Shown here piece after piece: positions 25,256 through 37,765 of a stretch of DNA of 64,000 nucleotides. Within the stretch, counting starts at the first letter, position 1; the number at the start of each line of letters is the position of its first letter. A program made the translations under genes and the position numbers. Below the pieces are notes generated by a model that saw only the letters and a list, made by a program, of their open reading frames with translations, did not search any database and was not told the origin of the DNA. Source of the stretch: Tenrec ecaudatus (lineage: Eukaryota; Chordata; Mammalia; Afrosoricida; Tenrecidae); contig NW_027459176.1 in the NCBI RefSeq assembly GCF_050624435.1, forward strand, positions 34,634 to 98,633. Direction: 5' to 3'.

Positions 25256-25795
25256 GAAATAGAAATAGGAATCAAGTGTCATGAGTCAGATGTTAGTGGA
25301 CATGTTAAAGGGTTTTATGTTTTGAAGGTTATGTTTGGAGTTCAGTAGGGGCTAACAGATTGTGTTTGGAGTTTATTAGGGGCTTATGTGTTAAGGTATG
25401 AAGATGTAGATTTATGGTTTAAGGATTCTTGTTTTCTGGGTTGGATTTCTGAATTTGAGGTTTATGGTCATGAAGTTAGGTTTCAGGTTGTAAAATATAT
25501 TCAACCTTTGACCTGGTTTTAAACATTGGGATAAATGCATTAGCCTAGGTTAAGAGTGTATTGTGGTAGGATTTGTTAAGCATGTCAAGTTTCTTGTGGG
25601 TGTCAGGGGATGCTCAGGGTGTTAAGAGTTCTGGGTGGTAAGGGGCTTTTTCATGTACTTAGGGGGTCAGTGCATTAGGAGGTTATTAGTGTGTTGTAAG
25701 CACGCTTAGCATATTAAGGTGTAAGGGTTAATGGTTTCAGATTTGGAGATTTGTAGTTAATGGTTAGAGAGTTCAGTGGCAAAAATTATTTTTGT
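25256..25795 (+). repeat. G/T-rich strand-asymmetric tract with degenerate GTTAGG-like strings
   Basis: About 540 bp in which the plus strand is strongly enriched in G and T, with frequent GGTT, TTAGG, TAGGGG and AAGGTGT-type words. No fixed period could be measured by eye. It looks like a very decayed short-period repeat; origin unknown. Confidence 0.4.
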
Positions 25796-26164
25796 GTGTT
25801 GAAATGTAGCCTACAACTTTTAAACTATTTATTACCTGTAATATTTATGGTATATTTGAAATCTGTTATGTAAAATATCATTAAATTGTGATGATTAGAG
25901 GAATTAGTATTTCTTCTCTTTGGAAGCCTCTTTTCTTCCTTTAAAAAGCATTGCATTTATGATTGGTCTATCTAGAAAATACTATAGAATTTTTAATACA
26001 GTATTGAAAATGGAACTGTCTGTCCTATTTCTTAAGTGGGGTGGGGTATTTTCTCTTTCCTCTAAGAATGATATTTGCTGGTGCTTTTTAACTGAATATA
26101 TTAGCATATTGAACTATACCTGCTTCATGTTACAGTTGTAGTTTTTTCCCCCAAACTTTAAAAG
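25796..26164. other. anonymous sequence
   Basis: AT-rich; nothing recognised. Confidence 0.4.
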
Positions 26165-27155
26165 CCTTTGATTTTTTAAATTAAATTATTTTATTGGGGG
26201 CTTTTATAGCTGTTTTAATAAACCACACATCAATTTTATCTAGCACATTTGTACATACATTGCCATCATCATTTTCAAAATATTTTATTTTTTCTACTTG
26301 AGCCCTTGGTATCAGCTCATCTTTGTTTCCCTCCCTCCACCACCTTCCCATCATTGTGACCCCTTGATCAATTTTAAATTATTGTTTTCATATCTTACAC
26401 AATCTGCTATTTTCCTTCACCCACTTCCTGTTGTTCATTACCCTGGGGGAGTGTTATGTGATGATCTTTACAATCTGTTCCCCTTTCTCCCCCTTGTGGC
26501 CCCACCTTTCCCCTACCTTCATGGTATCATTACTCCCATTATTGTTATGAGGGGTTTATCTCTCCTGGATTCCATATGTTATGTTGAGGGATCGTATCTG
26601 TACCAGTGTACATGCTCTGGTCTAGCCAAATTTGAAAAGTAGAACTGGGGTCATGATAGTAGGGTGAAGCAAGCTTTAAAGAACTATATGAATGGTATGT
26701 GTTCTGTTGGTGCTTTATTGTACACTGGTTGGCTCATTCTTTCCTTGTGACCCCTCTGTGAGGGGATGTCCAATGTCTAAAGACGTGCTTTGGGTCTCCA
26801 ATCAAACACCCTTTGTTCCCATCTGTATGATTGTTTGGGGTCTTCTAATTCCTCATACCTGATCCCATAGACACCTCATGATCACACAGGCTGGTGTGCT
26901 TCTTCCATGTGGGTGTTGTTGCTTCTCAGATAGATGACCGACTGTTTAACTTCAAGCCTTTAAGAGACCAGATGCTATATCTTATAATAGCCAGGCACTA
27001 TCAGCTTTCTTCACTATATTTGCTTATACACCCCTTTTGCCTTAAGCAATCCTGTTGGGAAGATGAGAATCACAGAATAACAGATTATTAAAACAAAGTA
27101 TTCTTGCATTGAGGAAAGACTTGAGTAGAGGCCCAATACCTTTGACTTTTTAAAT
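26165..27155 (-). mobile_element. L1-like retrotransposon 3' end, copy 5
   Basis: Antisense insertion between CCTTTGATTTTTTAAAT (26165-26181) and CCTTTGACTTTTTAAAT (27139-27155), a 17-bp target duplication with one mismatch. Internal landmarks match the other copies but are more diverged, so this looks like an older insertion. Confidence 0.85.
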
Positions 27156-27421
27156 GTTCCTACTTTGTTTTCTGTGCCTACTTAGACAATTGACCCTCTT
27201 TTCTGTCAATGGTTCACTATAATGCTTATTTTCTTATGTAAAATATGCTCTGGGACAAATTTCAATGAATCATGGTACATAATCCTTGTAATATGTTGTC
27301 TGAATCTGTTCCAAATATTTAAAAGAATTTTTCATGTAGATCGATTATCAGTATTGCGCTACAGTTTTCTTGTAGTGTCATTATCTGACATTGGTGTCAA
27401 GGGTATTTACTGGTTTGATAC

Positions 27422-27586
27422 AAAGTATTGATAACCAAGGGATCAACCAGAAAGAAAATGTTTTGAGAATGATGATGGCAATGGATGTACTAATGTGCTT
27501 GACACAATGGATGTATGTTATGGATTGTGTTAAGAGTTGTATGAGCCCTCAATAAAATGATTTTTTTAAAAAAGAGAAAGTATTGA
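27422..27586 (+). mobile_element. L1-like retrotransposon 3' end, copy 6 (short)
   Basis: A sense copy of only about 145 bp, from GAAAATGTTTTGAGAATGATG to CAATAAAATGATTTTTTTAA, flanked by AAAGTATTGA at 27422-27431 and 27577-27586. It is a severely 5'-truncated insertion, which shows the family's 3' end with its AATAAA signal. Confidence 0.8.
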
Positions 27587-28261
27587 AGTATTGGTAAGTG
27601 TTCTCTCACAACCATTGTTATATTTACACTCAATAACTTGAACTTAAACTAACAAACAGTTAAGTGGTGTTTATTCATACCAGCTCAGTACTCTGTATTA
27701 AGCTTTAATCTATGGTCTGATTATGCTAGAAATTTCTCCTGGAATTTTATTTTGATTCAATTGATTATAGCCCTTGTAAGCAACCTAAAATGCATTCAAC
27801 TACCATTGATCCCATGCACTGGCTGGACCCTCTGATCTTCCAGCTGGCTCAGTTTGGAAGACGACATGATTTACATTCCTCTTGCCAGACAGATAGTCAC
27901 TAACACCTACGTCATTGTGTGTTGCCCTCACAATAGATCCTCAATTTGGAAAATACTCTGCCATATGACATGCTGTATGGATCTTAGAAAATGTCCTTTA
28001 GCTAACCTGCAGAAGAATGGTATAAGGAGGAGCAGCAATTCCTCAGTAATTTTTGCATCACCTTGGTTTTGCATCACCTTTATTTTATTATATTTTTTAA
28101 CAAAAGAAACCCATTCCTTATTTTTAATAAGCTTATATTCCAGTGAATGTCTCTTGAGCTTTCAGGCATTTGATAACATGGAAATAACTTTTGTAAACAT
28201 AGCTAAATATTTAGTATTTTGTGCATTGCTTGGGTATTGATTAGTAATTTCTGAGGTTCTT
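27587..28261. other. anonymous sequence
   Basis: A plus-strand open frame of 128 codons (27854-28240) has no recognisable similarity and no supporting gene structure. Confidence 0.4.
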
Positions 28262-28870
28262 CTTGTTGATAGTTCTGATTGAGTCCATTCCATCTCACAG
28301 GGACCCTGTGCACAAAGGAATGAAACACTGCCAAGCCCTGCAGCATTCTCACAATTTAGAATGAACCTATTACCTAAGTTACTGTATCAATCCTTTCAGT
28401 TGAGGGGTTCCTATTTTTCACTACCCCTTTACTTTACCAAACAAAATATCCTTCTCCAAGGACTGATCACTTCTTACATGTCCAAAGAATTTCATGTGAA
28501 CTCTCACCTCCTTATCTCTATCTAGCACCCTGACCTTACTTCTGCCAAGACATATTTGTTTGTCCATTTGAAGGCCCCTGCACTACAATTCAAATACACT
28601 GGTTCTTCTTAATTCTTTCTTATTCAATGTCCAACTTGTAAATGCATATGAGGTAATTGGCAATGCCATGGTTTGGGTAAGATGAACCTAGTCTTAAAGT
28701 AACATCATTGTTTTTCAACACTCTTCAGGGGCCTTGTTAGGCAGATTTATCCAGTATAATGCATCTATTGATCTATTGAATTTATTATCACCTTTTAGTT
28801 GTTTTGTAATTTCCCATAACCTAACAATCTTTCCAGAAGAAGTTAATACTTAGTCGAGCTTAGATTAAGA
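28262..28870 (-). mobile_element. BovB/RTE-type LINE, 3' part, antisense
   Basis: Read on the plus strand, 28270-28860 follows the antisense 3' portion of the afrotherian RTE: a start like ATTGAGTCCATTCCATCTC, then GAATGAAACACTGCC, then TTACTTTACCAAACAAAATA, then ACATGTCCAAAGAATTTCAT, then ATGCATATGAGGTAATTGGC. It is colinear with the consensus over about 600 bp but full of substitutions and stops. Confidence 0.7.
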
Positions 28871-29471
28871 ATACTGAGCAAGGAGGGACCTGGAAGCTCA
28901 CCTTCTCTGAAACCAACCTGTCTCAGAGCCCTGAGCTGGAAGGCTGTCCTTAAGACCTAGAGGAATGATGACACTTAGATTCCAGAAATGCATGATAACT
29001 GGGCACAAGATTGTCTAAAACAAATTGTGGCTTTGTCTATTAGCATGACTTGCAGATCAGTTTTAGAGGGGCCCAACCCCTCACCCTTTATCCTATAACT
29101 GCAACCTCACACCCCTCTGCCTCCAAAAACACCCTGGGGGTTGCAAAAGGGCTGTGCCAATGATGCCCAACTAGTCATTCAGACTAATACTGCCCTCACT
29201 AATCGAAGCACAGCCTCTTGCCACCACACTCATTTTGTTTTCCTCCCTCCAAGTTCCTGGTTAAGCATGATTCGCAAGCTCCAGGCCTGACACTAGCTAA
29301 TCCAGTCTCCCTAGAAGACCAAGACTATGGATGGGATATCCTAGACCCCAAGGCAATAAGCCCTCTCCCACTTTGTGTTGTTTGTCATCTGTTAACATTA
29401 CTTAGAGAGCTTGAAACCCATGCTCTAGCCCAAGATGACAGAATGGATGAAAGTCATGTCTTTCCTTAATC
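28871..29471. other. anonymous sequence, possibly an old repeat
   Basis: C-rich, LTR-like composition in places, but no terminal repeats or primer site were recognised. The short plus-strand open frame (29218-29469) resembles nothing known to me. Confidence 0.35.
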
Positions 29472-30863
29472 CATCTCATGTACTTTTTTAAAAGATAATT
29501 TTATTGGGGACTCATAACAATCTATACTTCAATTGTATCAAGAATATTTGTACATATATTTCCATCATTCATTTCTAAACATTTACTTTCCATTGAGACC
29601 TTGGTATCAGCTCCTTTTATCCCCTCTCTTCCTCTCCCCCCACCCGTCACCCCTTGATAAATATTAAATTATTGTTATTTTTGTATCTTGCACTGACTGC
29701 TATCTCTCTTCCCCCATGGTTTCTGTGTTTCTCCCCCGGGTGTGTGTGTGTGTGATTATGTGTCTATCATTGTGATTGGCTCCCCCTTCCTCCCCTCTCC
29801 TCCCTGCCTTTCGCTTCCCCGACTGGTATTAATACTCCCATTCCTGTTCCTGGATTCGGTATGTTGTGAACTCTTATCTCTTTTCTGTACCTGTGCACAT
29901 GCTCCAGTCTAGCCCACAGGGAAAGGCAGAATTGGAGTCATGATAGTGGGATATGAGGAAGCCTCAAGGAACCTAATAATATTTGTGTTTCATCAGTGCT
30001 ATCCTGGTCCCGGGTTGACTCATCCTTTCAGTGTGACCTTTCTGTAAGGGGATGTCCCATTGTTTACAGATAGATGTGGGGTCTCTACTACAACCCTCCT
30101 CATACTCAGCAATATGTTGGGGGTTTTTTTGCTTGCTTGTTTGGGGTCTTATGAAGCCTATTACCCTATCTCTTTGACACCTCATGATCACACAGGATGG
30201 TGTGCTTCTTCCATGTGGGCCCGTTGCTTCTCTACTAGATACCCACTTTTAAACTTCAAGGCTTTAAGGCCTCAGGTGGTATATATTTTGATAGCCAGGC
30301 ACTTTTCTCCTTCTTCACCACATTTGCTTATGCACCCATTTTGTCTTCAGTGATCATGCTGGTATGGTGAGCATCAAAGAAGGTCAGGTTGTTAGAACAA
30401 AGTGTTCTTGCATTGAGGGGGGGCTTGGTCAGAGTCCCAAAGTCCATCTACTATCTTAGTGTATTGCCTTATAAATATATGCATGTAGGTCAAGACCTCT
30501 ATTTTTCAGAATTAATGTATTTACATATGCACAGACCTATGCTTGTACCACTATCCATAGCTTTGCTTCCTAGATCTTTCTTCTGTTTCCTTTTACCTTC
30601 CTCCTTACCCCACCATCATGCTTGTCCTCCTTCCACCTATTAGTAATTCCTCTCAATTAGATTGCTGTTGCTCCATCTGCTGTCTGAAAGTGGTCATAAC
30701 CCCAGGCTTGCAGAGACCCTCTGAGAGCTAGTCACAAGACCTCACCCTGGGGTTCCCCCGTGCTGCTATCCACCTTGTGCCTACAGTCTAGGTTATTTCT
30801 GCTCCACAGCCAGGCGGAGAGTGACTGCATCAGCCATTACCTTCCTTCATCTCATGTACTTTT
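29472..30863 (-). mobile_element. L1-like retrotransposon 3' end, copy 7
   Basis: Antisense insertion of about 1.36 kb with a perfect 16-bp target duplication CATCTCATGTACTTTT at 29472-29487 and 30848-30863. Starts with TTTTAAAAGATAATTTTATTGGGG. Because both ends are fixed by the duplication, the upstream ~350 bp (30500-30847), which shorter copies lack, can be assigned to the element. Confidence 0.9.
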
Positions 30864-31560
30864 AAGCTTCTTCCTTCATTCACCTTTACTCTTAGCATCG
30901 TCTGTCTACCTACACCTTGTCATTCCTTATTGGTAATGTGCTATCTTTCACAAAAGCTTTAACATTGGGCATCCTTAAACACAAGAGCTGTAGAGACTAG
31001 GAAATACACCTCCCTCTGGGCTTGAGTTCTTGTTAAGGTTGTCTCTGCCTTAGCCAAGTCCCCTCTAGTATGTCCTGCTTATTTCCTTTTATCTCTTGTT
31101 TTCCATCTCTAAAACAGCTTTCACTGGTTGTGACCCTCTACTGTGGTACCACACTCTATTACTATGGGCTTCTAAATGTGCTCTACCTACCATACACATT
31201 TGTTCACACACTGTCAATATTATACAGTTTCCATGGGATACAAGGAGCTTGAAGCAGGATGAACTTTGATGAAAAACTCAGAATCTGTTGGAATGTCACA
31301 GTAAGAGAAACATTTGCATTGGAATCAACAAATAAAAGTATAGGAATTAGTTGGATGAGATAGTGGGAAAGAAAGAAACATGAACAAGTGTGTGACTACT
31401 ACTTAAAATACATATAAATAATTTCTGATTCTTTAGTTAAACGATCATTAAAATATTGGGGGAATTTTCTTTAAAAATCTTTCCAAGTTCTGGAAAGCAA
31501 GGGATTGTTTGTGTTATATTCAGATAATGAAGTATAAAGATAAACTAAACATAAATGTTA
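30864..31560. other. anonymous sequence
   Basis: Nothing recognised. Confidence 0.4.
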
Positions 31561-31899
31561 AGAAATAATTCTAAAAGGGCAATGGATTATAAAGATCTAC
31601 ATATAACCTCCTCCCTGGGAGATGGACAACAGAAAAGTGGGAGAAGGGAGACATCAGATAGTGTAAGATATGACAAAATAATTATAATTTATAAATTATC
31701 AAGATTTCTTTAGGGAGGGAGGAGGTGGGAAGGAGGGGGAAAACTGAAGAACTGATGCGAAGGGCTCAAGTAGAAAGCAAATGTATTGAGAATTATGATG
31801 GCAACACATGTAAAAATGTGCTTGACAAATGGATGTATGTATGGATTTTGAGAATTGTATGAGCCCCCAATAAAATGGTTTTTAAAAAGAGAAATAATT
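31561..31899 (+). mobile_element. L1-like retrotransposon 3' end, copy 8
   Basis: Sense copy of about 320 bp ending in CCCCCAATAAAATGG and an A-rich tail, flanked by AGAAATAATT at 31561-31570 and 31890-31899. Confidence 0.8.
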
Positions 31900-33611
31900 G
31901 TTACTAGAAACAGTCCACAATAAATAACAACAGCAACAAAACTATTGATCACATATCATACTTTTCTAAATTGCTTTTTAAGTACAATACTGGTGTTTTA
32001 ATGGCACAAAAACAATTGACACAGTGAGTTCATTGACTTGGACTGAAATAATATGCTGTGCCTGAAAAATCACCTAAGGTGATATCAAATTCATCTGTGT
32101 GGTTTAATGCTGTAGGTCAACCTTTAACAATATAGATCAATCCTCAACATAAGCATTAAATTCCCAAGTCTATATAGGACTTCAGATTCACTGTTTTCAT
32201 TTTGGGAAGACCTGGAATGAATTCATCCTCTGAGATGAAGAAATATCTCCTGTCTGACATGAATGCCAACAAAGGAGGCTGAAGAAAACAGAGTACCCTC
32301 AATTTAGAGTGGGTCCTGTATTTAATGCAAACACTCAGATTGGAGCATTATTTTGAGGCCACAAGGAACCACTTAGGGTAAGAAGTGTAGGCCAAGAAAC
32401 TGACATGCCCTAATCAACATTATCTACTGCTAAGTTTCAGGTCACAGATTTGCCAGAGAGAAATACCGTCCAGTTGAGGGAGCTAAAACCTGGGAATACT
32501 ATCTTTCACGTTTATGCACGACCAGGAAAGCTATCAACATTTGGCTGGTGTGTGAACCAAATTCATTCAACCAACTCCAAAGTTTCTAGACTTCTGCTTC
32601 TTGTGTGTAAAGAATGCATTAATTTGACTTCAAGAAGCTTGAGCTACAAAATGGTATTAAAGATGCCTAGGGTATTTTCATTATCCAGGTAAAGGTTAGA
32701 TAGGACTTGTGGGGAACACTATGTCCAATAGCTGAGGGTTGTCTATAATGTAAGAGCATGGCAGGGTAGGGGAACAAAGACGGGGCTTCATAAAGCTTCG
32801 TGATAGCTATTGCTATCAAATGGATATATGGTTTAATCCACTGGATTACTGGGATGATTTTCCTTCTATGACTTGGTACTGGTTATGTAAGGCGTCAACC
32901 TCCTAGTTTGGGACTTGGTCCATTGGGATGGGCAACAGAACTTCCTGAGTAGAGTCTGGATATAAAGCTCTACCAGAGGACATGGATTATCTGTTTGTCT
33001 AGTGTCAGCATTTCTTCAGCCCTACAGTCTTCTTTATTCACTTCATTCAGTCAAACATTTTCTATAGATTTCTGAAAATGGGAGCTTGAGCTCTTTCACG
33101 GTTTAGAAATGTAATCGTATAAGGGCTTCATTAACAGAATGAATCTGATGGCAATGTATCCAGTTGGTCAATATGTGGGAATTATTTTTTTATGGATGGT
33201 GATACTTAGGTTGGTAGACGCACTCCTCATTCCTAATGACCCTTTGCACAACAGAAGGAAATCCTGCCTTGTCTTTCACTATCTCCACAATGCCTGACAT
33301 AATTAGCCCCTGTATTGTTAAACTACACTCTATTGTTAAAATACAGCCATTGAAGATGGTTCTATTTTTTGTTAAACTTAAACAAATAACCATGTTCTTT
33401 TCTCTGGACTATTCCATTCCTGTAATATGTCCCATGTATGAGGGAATAATACCTCAACATCTTTGATTTTAATGACATTTTTCCTGAACTTCTTCTAAGA
33501 GACAAAAATACAAACTCACTGTGATAGAAAGGACTGAAAGTCATTACAGCCTAAAAGGAGAGGGTAGAGCTGTCCCCATGGGTTTCTTACACTGGAACTA
33601 TGTGTGGGAAT
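31900..33611. other. anonymous intergenic stretch
   Basis: About 1.7 kb without a recognisable gene or repeat; open frames are under 80 codons. Confidence 0.45.
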
Positions 33612-34000
33612 AGAAAGTCTTATTTTTCTCCAGTGAAGTGGCTGGAAGTTTTAAACTACTGACTGAGCAGTTAACAGCCAAATGTTTCATTAGTGCTCCA
33701 TCCAAGATAGATTTGTTTATTCTTCTTCCTGTCTGTGGTGTAGTCAATATTCTGCACAAATAACACAACAATTAAAATAAATTAATTTTTAGCTTTACTC
33801 ATTGTCCACTTTAAAAATATTGGATATGTTGTAATGAATATACCATGGTCTGGTTTGAGCCAAGCTCCCCGTGTTGATTTCAACACTTTAAGTGGATCCT
33901 TTGCAGAAGATTTTCTCCAATAAAATATGTTTTTGGATTTATTGACAGTTTTTGCCACAGATTATGGATCCAAATAAAATAAAAACTCTTTTTTTCAGGG
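33612..34000 (-). mobile_element. AfroSINE fragment followed by BovB/RTE fragment, antisense
   Basis: 33640-33700 (GGCTGGAAGTTTTAAACTAC, then CTGAGCAGTTAACAGCC) matches the antisense head of an afrotherian SINE. 33705-33990 follows the antisense RTE 3' coding region: AAGATAGATTTGTTTATTC, TAGTCAATATTCTGCAC, then CATTGTCCAC and CCATGGTCTGG. The RTE part stops at the L1-like copy that follows. Confidence 0.6.
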
Positions 34001-34412
34001 TAGCAATAATTAAACTCACAACTTTCTTCTAGTTCTTAAACACTTCCTCCTCCCCCACCCCACCCCATTATCATGATACCAATTCTACCTTGAAAACCTG
34101 GTTAGACCACAGTATGCACAGTGGTGCAGATGGGAACTGGAAACACAGGGAATCCAGGACAGATGAACCCCTCAGGATCAGTGGTGAGAGTGGTGATACC
34201 GGGAGGGAGGAGTGGGTAGGAAGTGGGAGCTGATCACAAGGATCTACATATAACCTCCTCCCTGGGGGATGGACAACAGAAAAGTGGGTGAAGGGAGATG
34301 ATGGACTGTGTAAGATATAACAAAGTAATATTAATTTATCAATTATCAAGTGTTCATAAGGGAGGGGGGAACAGGGAAGGAGGGGAAAATGAACAGCTGA
34401 TGCCAAGGGAAA
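34001..34412 (+). mobile_element. L1-like retrotransposon 3' region, copy 9 (sense half of an inverted pair)
   Basis: Sense orientation, from a GGTAGCAATAATTAAACTC start through AACACAGGGAATCCAGGAC to GGAACAGGGAAGGAGGGG. It lacks the terminal AATAAA part because it breaks at about 34412 into a short sense piece from further upstream in the element (34413-34458) and then flips orientation. Confidence 0.75.
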
Positions 34413-34458
34413 AAATCATATCATTGTGAATGAGCGGGAGTTCGGAGTGGAGACCCAG

Positions 34459-36560
34459 ACCCATATGATTGTGATTGGTTCCCTCTTTCTATCCCACCTT
34501 CCCCTTATCCTCATGGTATCGCTACTCTCATTATTTGTCCTGACGGGTTTATCTCTCCTGGATTCCCTGTGTTTCCAGTTCTTATCCGTACCAGTGTACA
34601 TCCTCTGGTCTAGCCAGGTTTCAAAGGTAGAATTGGGATCATGGTAGTAGGGGGGAGGAACAATAAAGAGCTAGATGAAAGTTGTATGTTTCTTCAGTGG
34701 TACACTGCATACTGACTGGCTGCTTTCCTCTCACAACCCTCTGTAAGGGGATGTCCAGTTGCCTACAGATGGATCTTGGGTCTCCACTCCGAACTCCCCC
34801 TCATTCACAATGATATGATTTTCCCCCTTTGATTTCTGATGCCTGATTCCATTGACAACTTGTGATCACACAGGTTGTTGTGCTTCTTCCATGTGGGCTT
34901 TATTGCTTCTGAGCTAGATGGCAGCTTGTTTATCTTCAAGCCTTTGAGATGCCAGACGTTATATCTTCTGATACCCGGTCATCTTAAGCTTTCTTTACCA
35001 CATTTGCTTATATACCGCTTTGTCTTCAGTGATCTTGTCAGGAAGGTGAGCATCATGGAATGCCAGTTTAACAGAACAAAATGTTCTGGCATTGAGTAGA
35101 AGCCCAATGTCCATCTGCTAACTTAATACTAAAACTATAAATATATGCACATCTTCATATATAAACATATTTACATGTATACATGTCTGTATTTAGATAT
35201 CTCTAAATGCCCTTTGCCTCCTAGTTATTTGCTCTATTTTCTATTCCTTTCCTCATGTCCCACTCTCATTCTCAGACTTCATTTGGGTTTCAGTAATTCC
35301 TCTTAGTTACTTTGCTCTTTGTCAAGGCCTACCTGGTTTCCCATTCCCTCCTTGCCATTGATTTTGGTTCCTTTGCCCCTGCATTTGTTAACACATATTT
35401 CCTTTCCCCCAAATCCCCCTCTCCCAGATACCCCCGGAACTGCCAGTTCCATTGTTTTTTCCTCCAGATTCTTTGTCCTACCTACCTTATCTAGATAGAC
35501 CTACATAGATAATAATATGTACAAAAAATAAGACAGTACAAAGCAAAGCAACAAAAGAAACGAAATAACAAAAAGAAAAGCCTGTAAATCAGCAGTTCTC
35601 AACTTGTGGGTCGTGACTCCTTGGGGGTGGGGGATCGAACGACACTGCCACAGGAGTCGCCCAATTCACAACACTAGAAAAACTATAGTTATGAAGTAGC
35701 AACAAAAATAATTCTATGGCTTGGGGGGGGGGGTCACCACAACCTGAGAAACTGTATTAGAGGGTCGTGGCATTAGGAAGGTTGAGAACCACTGCTGTAA
35801 ATAGTTCAAGGTCTGTTTGTTGACCTTTAGGAGTGTTTTCTGGTGGAGTGTGATGAGGTGCCACTCCTGGCCCCAAAGTCTATTTTTTATATTCCCTTGG
35901 GACTCAATGTTCTGCTCCCCTTGTTGTTCTGTCACACACCTTTAGTGTTTTGCCTCGGTGTGGTGGGGTCAGATTGGACACAATTCCCAGTGTCTCCAGT
36001 GTTGTTCCCCATCATGCTATGGGTCAGTGAAGGATGTTGTGCCATGTAGTGGGGCCAGCCCTATGGACCTCTCTATGCATTGGCTGCTCTGAGCTGGAAT
36101 ATCGTCTTCAGGACTTGGTGGCCCAGCATGTGCCCTGCTCTCCCTTTACCTCCTTCCTTTGCACCTGTGTGCTCTGATGAGACATGTCCCTTTCCCTGAG
36201 CTGTAGTTTCAGTGTGGTCCTCTGAAGTACATTCTTCTTGGTGGGGGGGGGGGGTGGCGGGGAGACTGTCCAGGTAGTTGGGATTGTGGCCCGCCCCTCA
36301 AACCTCTCTATTGGTTCCCTTCTTCATGCTAGTATGTTTCATTCGTGTCATGGAGCACCGGGCTGAAGTCTGGCCCCTCTTTCCCTGTGGAGATAAACAA
36401 TACCCTCCCCTTTGGTGGGTTAGTACCCCGTTGTCCTTTTTTTTCCCTTTTGCCCTCTCATTTTGAATTGGCTTCCATATGTATCCCTAGATTTGGTCTG
36501 ACCCCTGCCATACTACCTAGACCTTGCCCAGGAATGTTTGTATACACTAGCTTTTCCCCT
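34459..36560 (-). mobile_element. L1-like retrotransposon, long antisense copy 10, split by SPIN
   Basis: The antisense body starts near 34459, shows the family landmarks (CTGTACCAGTGTACATC in antisense arrangement near 34588, GTGCTTCTTCCATGTGGG near 34879) and extends into upstream sequence rarely kept by other copies. The SPIN insertion at 35590-35794 interrupts it. The extension beyond about 35230 is assigned to the element by continuity and memory only, and the exact 5' end is uncertain. No reverse transcriptase frame is visible. Confidence 0.6.
35582..35802 (+). mobile_element. SPIN-type non-autonomous hAT transposon with target duplication
   Basis: The element spans 35590-35794 (205 bp) with inverted termini CAGCAGTTCTCAACTTG and AAGGTTGAGAACCACTG, and exact 8-bp duplications CTGTAAAT at 35582-35589 and 35795-35802, the hAT hallmark. 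The interior keeps SPIN-like stretches: TATGAAGTAGCAACAAAAAT and GGGTCACCACAACCTGAG. It has no transposase and is of the length of miniature SPIN derivatives. It sits inside the L1-like copy and is therefore younger than it. A run of ten or more G residues marks its middle. Confidence 0.9.
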
Positions 36561-37370
36561 ATGCCACTTGTGCATAAATAAAAATCTTGATTTAAAATTA
36601 TGCTCAAACTATTAGGAATGCTCTTTATTAGTTCAGTTGTAAGAATTTAATTTTCTTTGTTCTGTTTTTGAATCAATACTCAAGGCTATAGTCTGGGATC
36701 TTCCTTAGTAATCTCTTTACATTCTATTAACTTTAATCAAGAAATACCTCTTTGTCATATGTTATTAATTTGATTTTCTTCCATCTTGATACCATGTTTT
36801 TTATTATGCCTAGTTTTCCAGATTAAAAAAAATAGTATCTTTACTGATTTTAAATTACCCAACAACATCCCATTATTCTGTTTGAATAGCTTGCACTATT
36901 TTTCACATTAAGGATGCTTATAAGTGCCAAAAGACAGACCAGCATTTTTATGGTATTATCTTACTAGATCATATATAACAACCATCTGATATCACCACAA
37001 ATTTCAGAAGTTCTACATCCATCTTGGATTCCTGGCAGTTCCGTTGATCTGGAATTAAAGGTGTCTCTGAGTTATTTTAGCATCATTTTATATTTGTGTC
37101 ATAATGATAATAGTTTTAAAATTTGAGAGTTAATTTAAATGTCTCTTTTGTAGAATTCACATTAATATGCACATCGACCAGTCTGCAGACAAGTACTTGT
37201 TTTCCAAATTTGGGAACATAGACAATTCCCAATGTGTTTGTTTAATCATATTAATTAATATTCAGTCAGTTATTGAAACATTGTTTATCCATAATACTGT
37301 ACAGTACATTTGAATTTTTTATGCAATTTGTTTCTTTCTTTCTTTTGTTTTTAAAGAACAGTTTCCCTTT
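36561..37370. other. AT-rich anonymous sequence
   Basis: T-rich on the plus strand, with no open frame of note; possibly an ancient LINE remnant, but not assignable by eye. Confidence 0.4.
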
Positions 37371-37765
37371 TTTTTCAGGTTTGTTTCCCTTCAGCTTCTA
37401 ATCTTTGCTTAGGCTTTGGAGATGGTCGTCGGACTGTACCTGTAGGTGTAAAATGGGGTGGGAAGGTTTAGACTTCATGTGAAGGTTCTGGGATTCAAGT
37501 CACTGGTTCCTGACAACCTTGCTGTGAGTAGCACAACTCACAAAATAACATGACTTCCCATACAGCTTGGGAAGCATATATGCACTAAGGCATTCGCTAT
37601 GGAAATGTCTCTGAAGGCTGTGGTCTACATTGTTCTCTATTACAAAGTTCTTCATGGCCTTGTCTCTGGGCTCACAGCAGGCACAGTTCATGCAGCAAAT
37701 AGTGTGTCTGCAGCCAGTGGCTTTCTTGGCATGACCATTGTTATGTCTTTCCTTTTTCATCGCTG
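37371..37765 (-). pseudogene. RPS26: processed pseudogene of ribosomal protein S26
   Basis: RPS26 is a small-subunit ribosomal protein with a zinc-binding fold. Read from 37760 downward, the frame starts MKKERHNNGHAKK and continues with NCACC and DKAMKNFVI, then MLPKLYGKS and VSCATHSKVVRN, colinear with RPS26. The frame ends at a TGA after about 86 codons, where the family continues for about 28 more; the remaining coding region can still be followed on the DNA (CTACAGGTACAGTCCGACGA and then CCATCTCCAAAGCC) to about 37400. No introns are present, and an A-rich stretch follows near 37350-37378. Many substitutions remove conserved residues, so it is an old, dead retrocopy. Confidence 0.88.
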
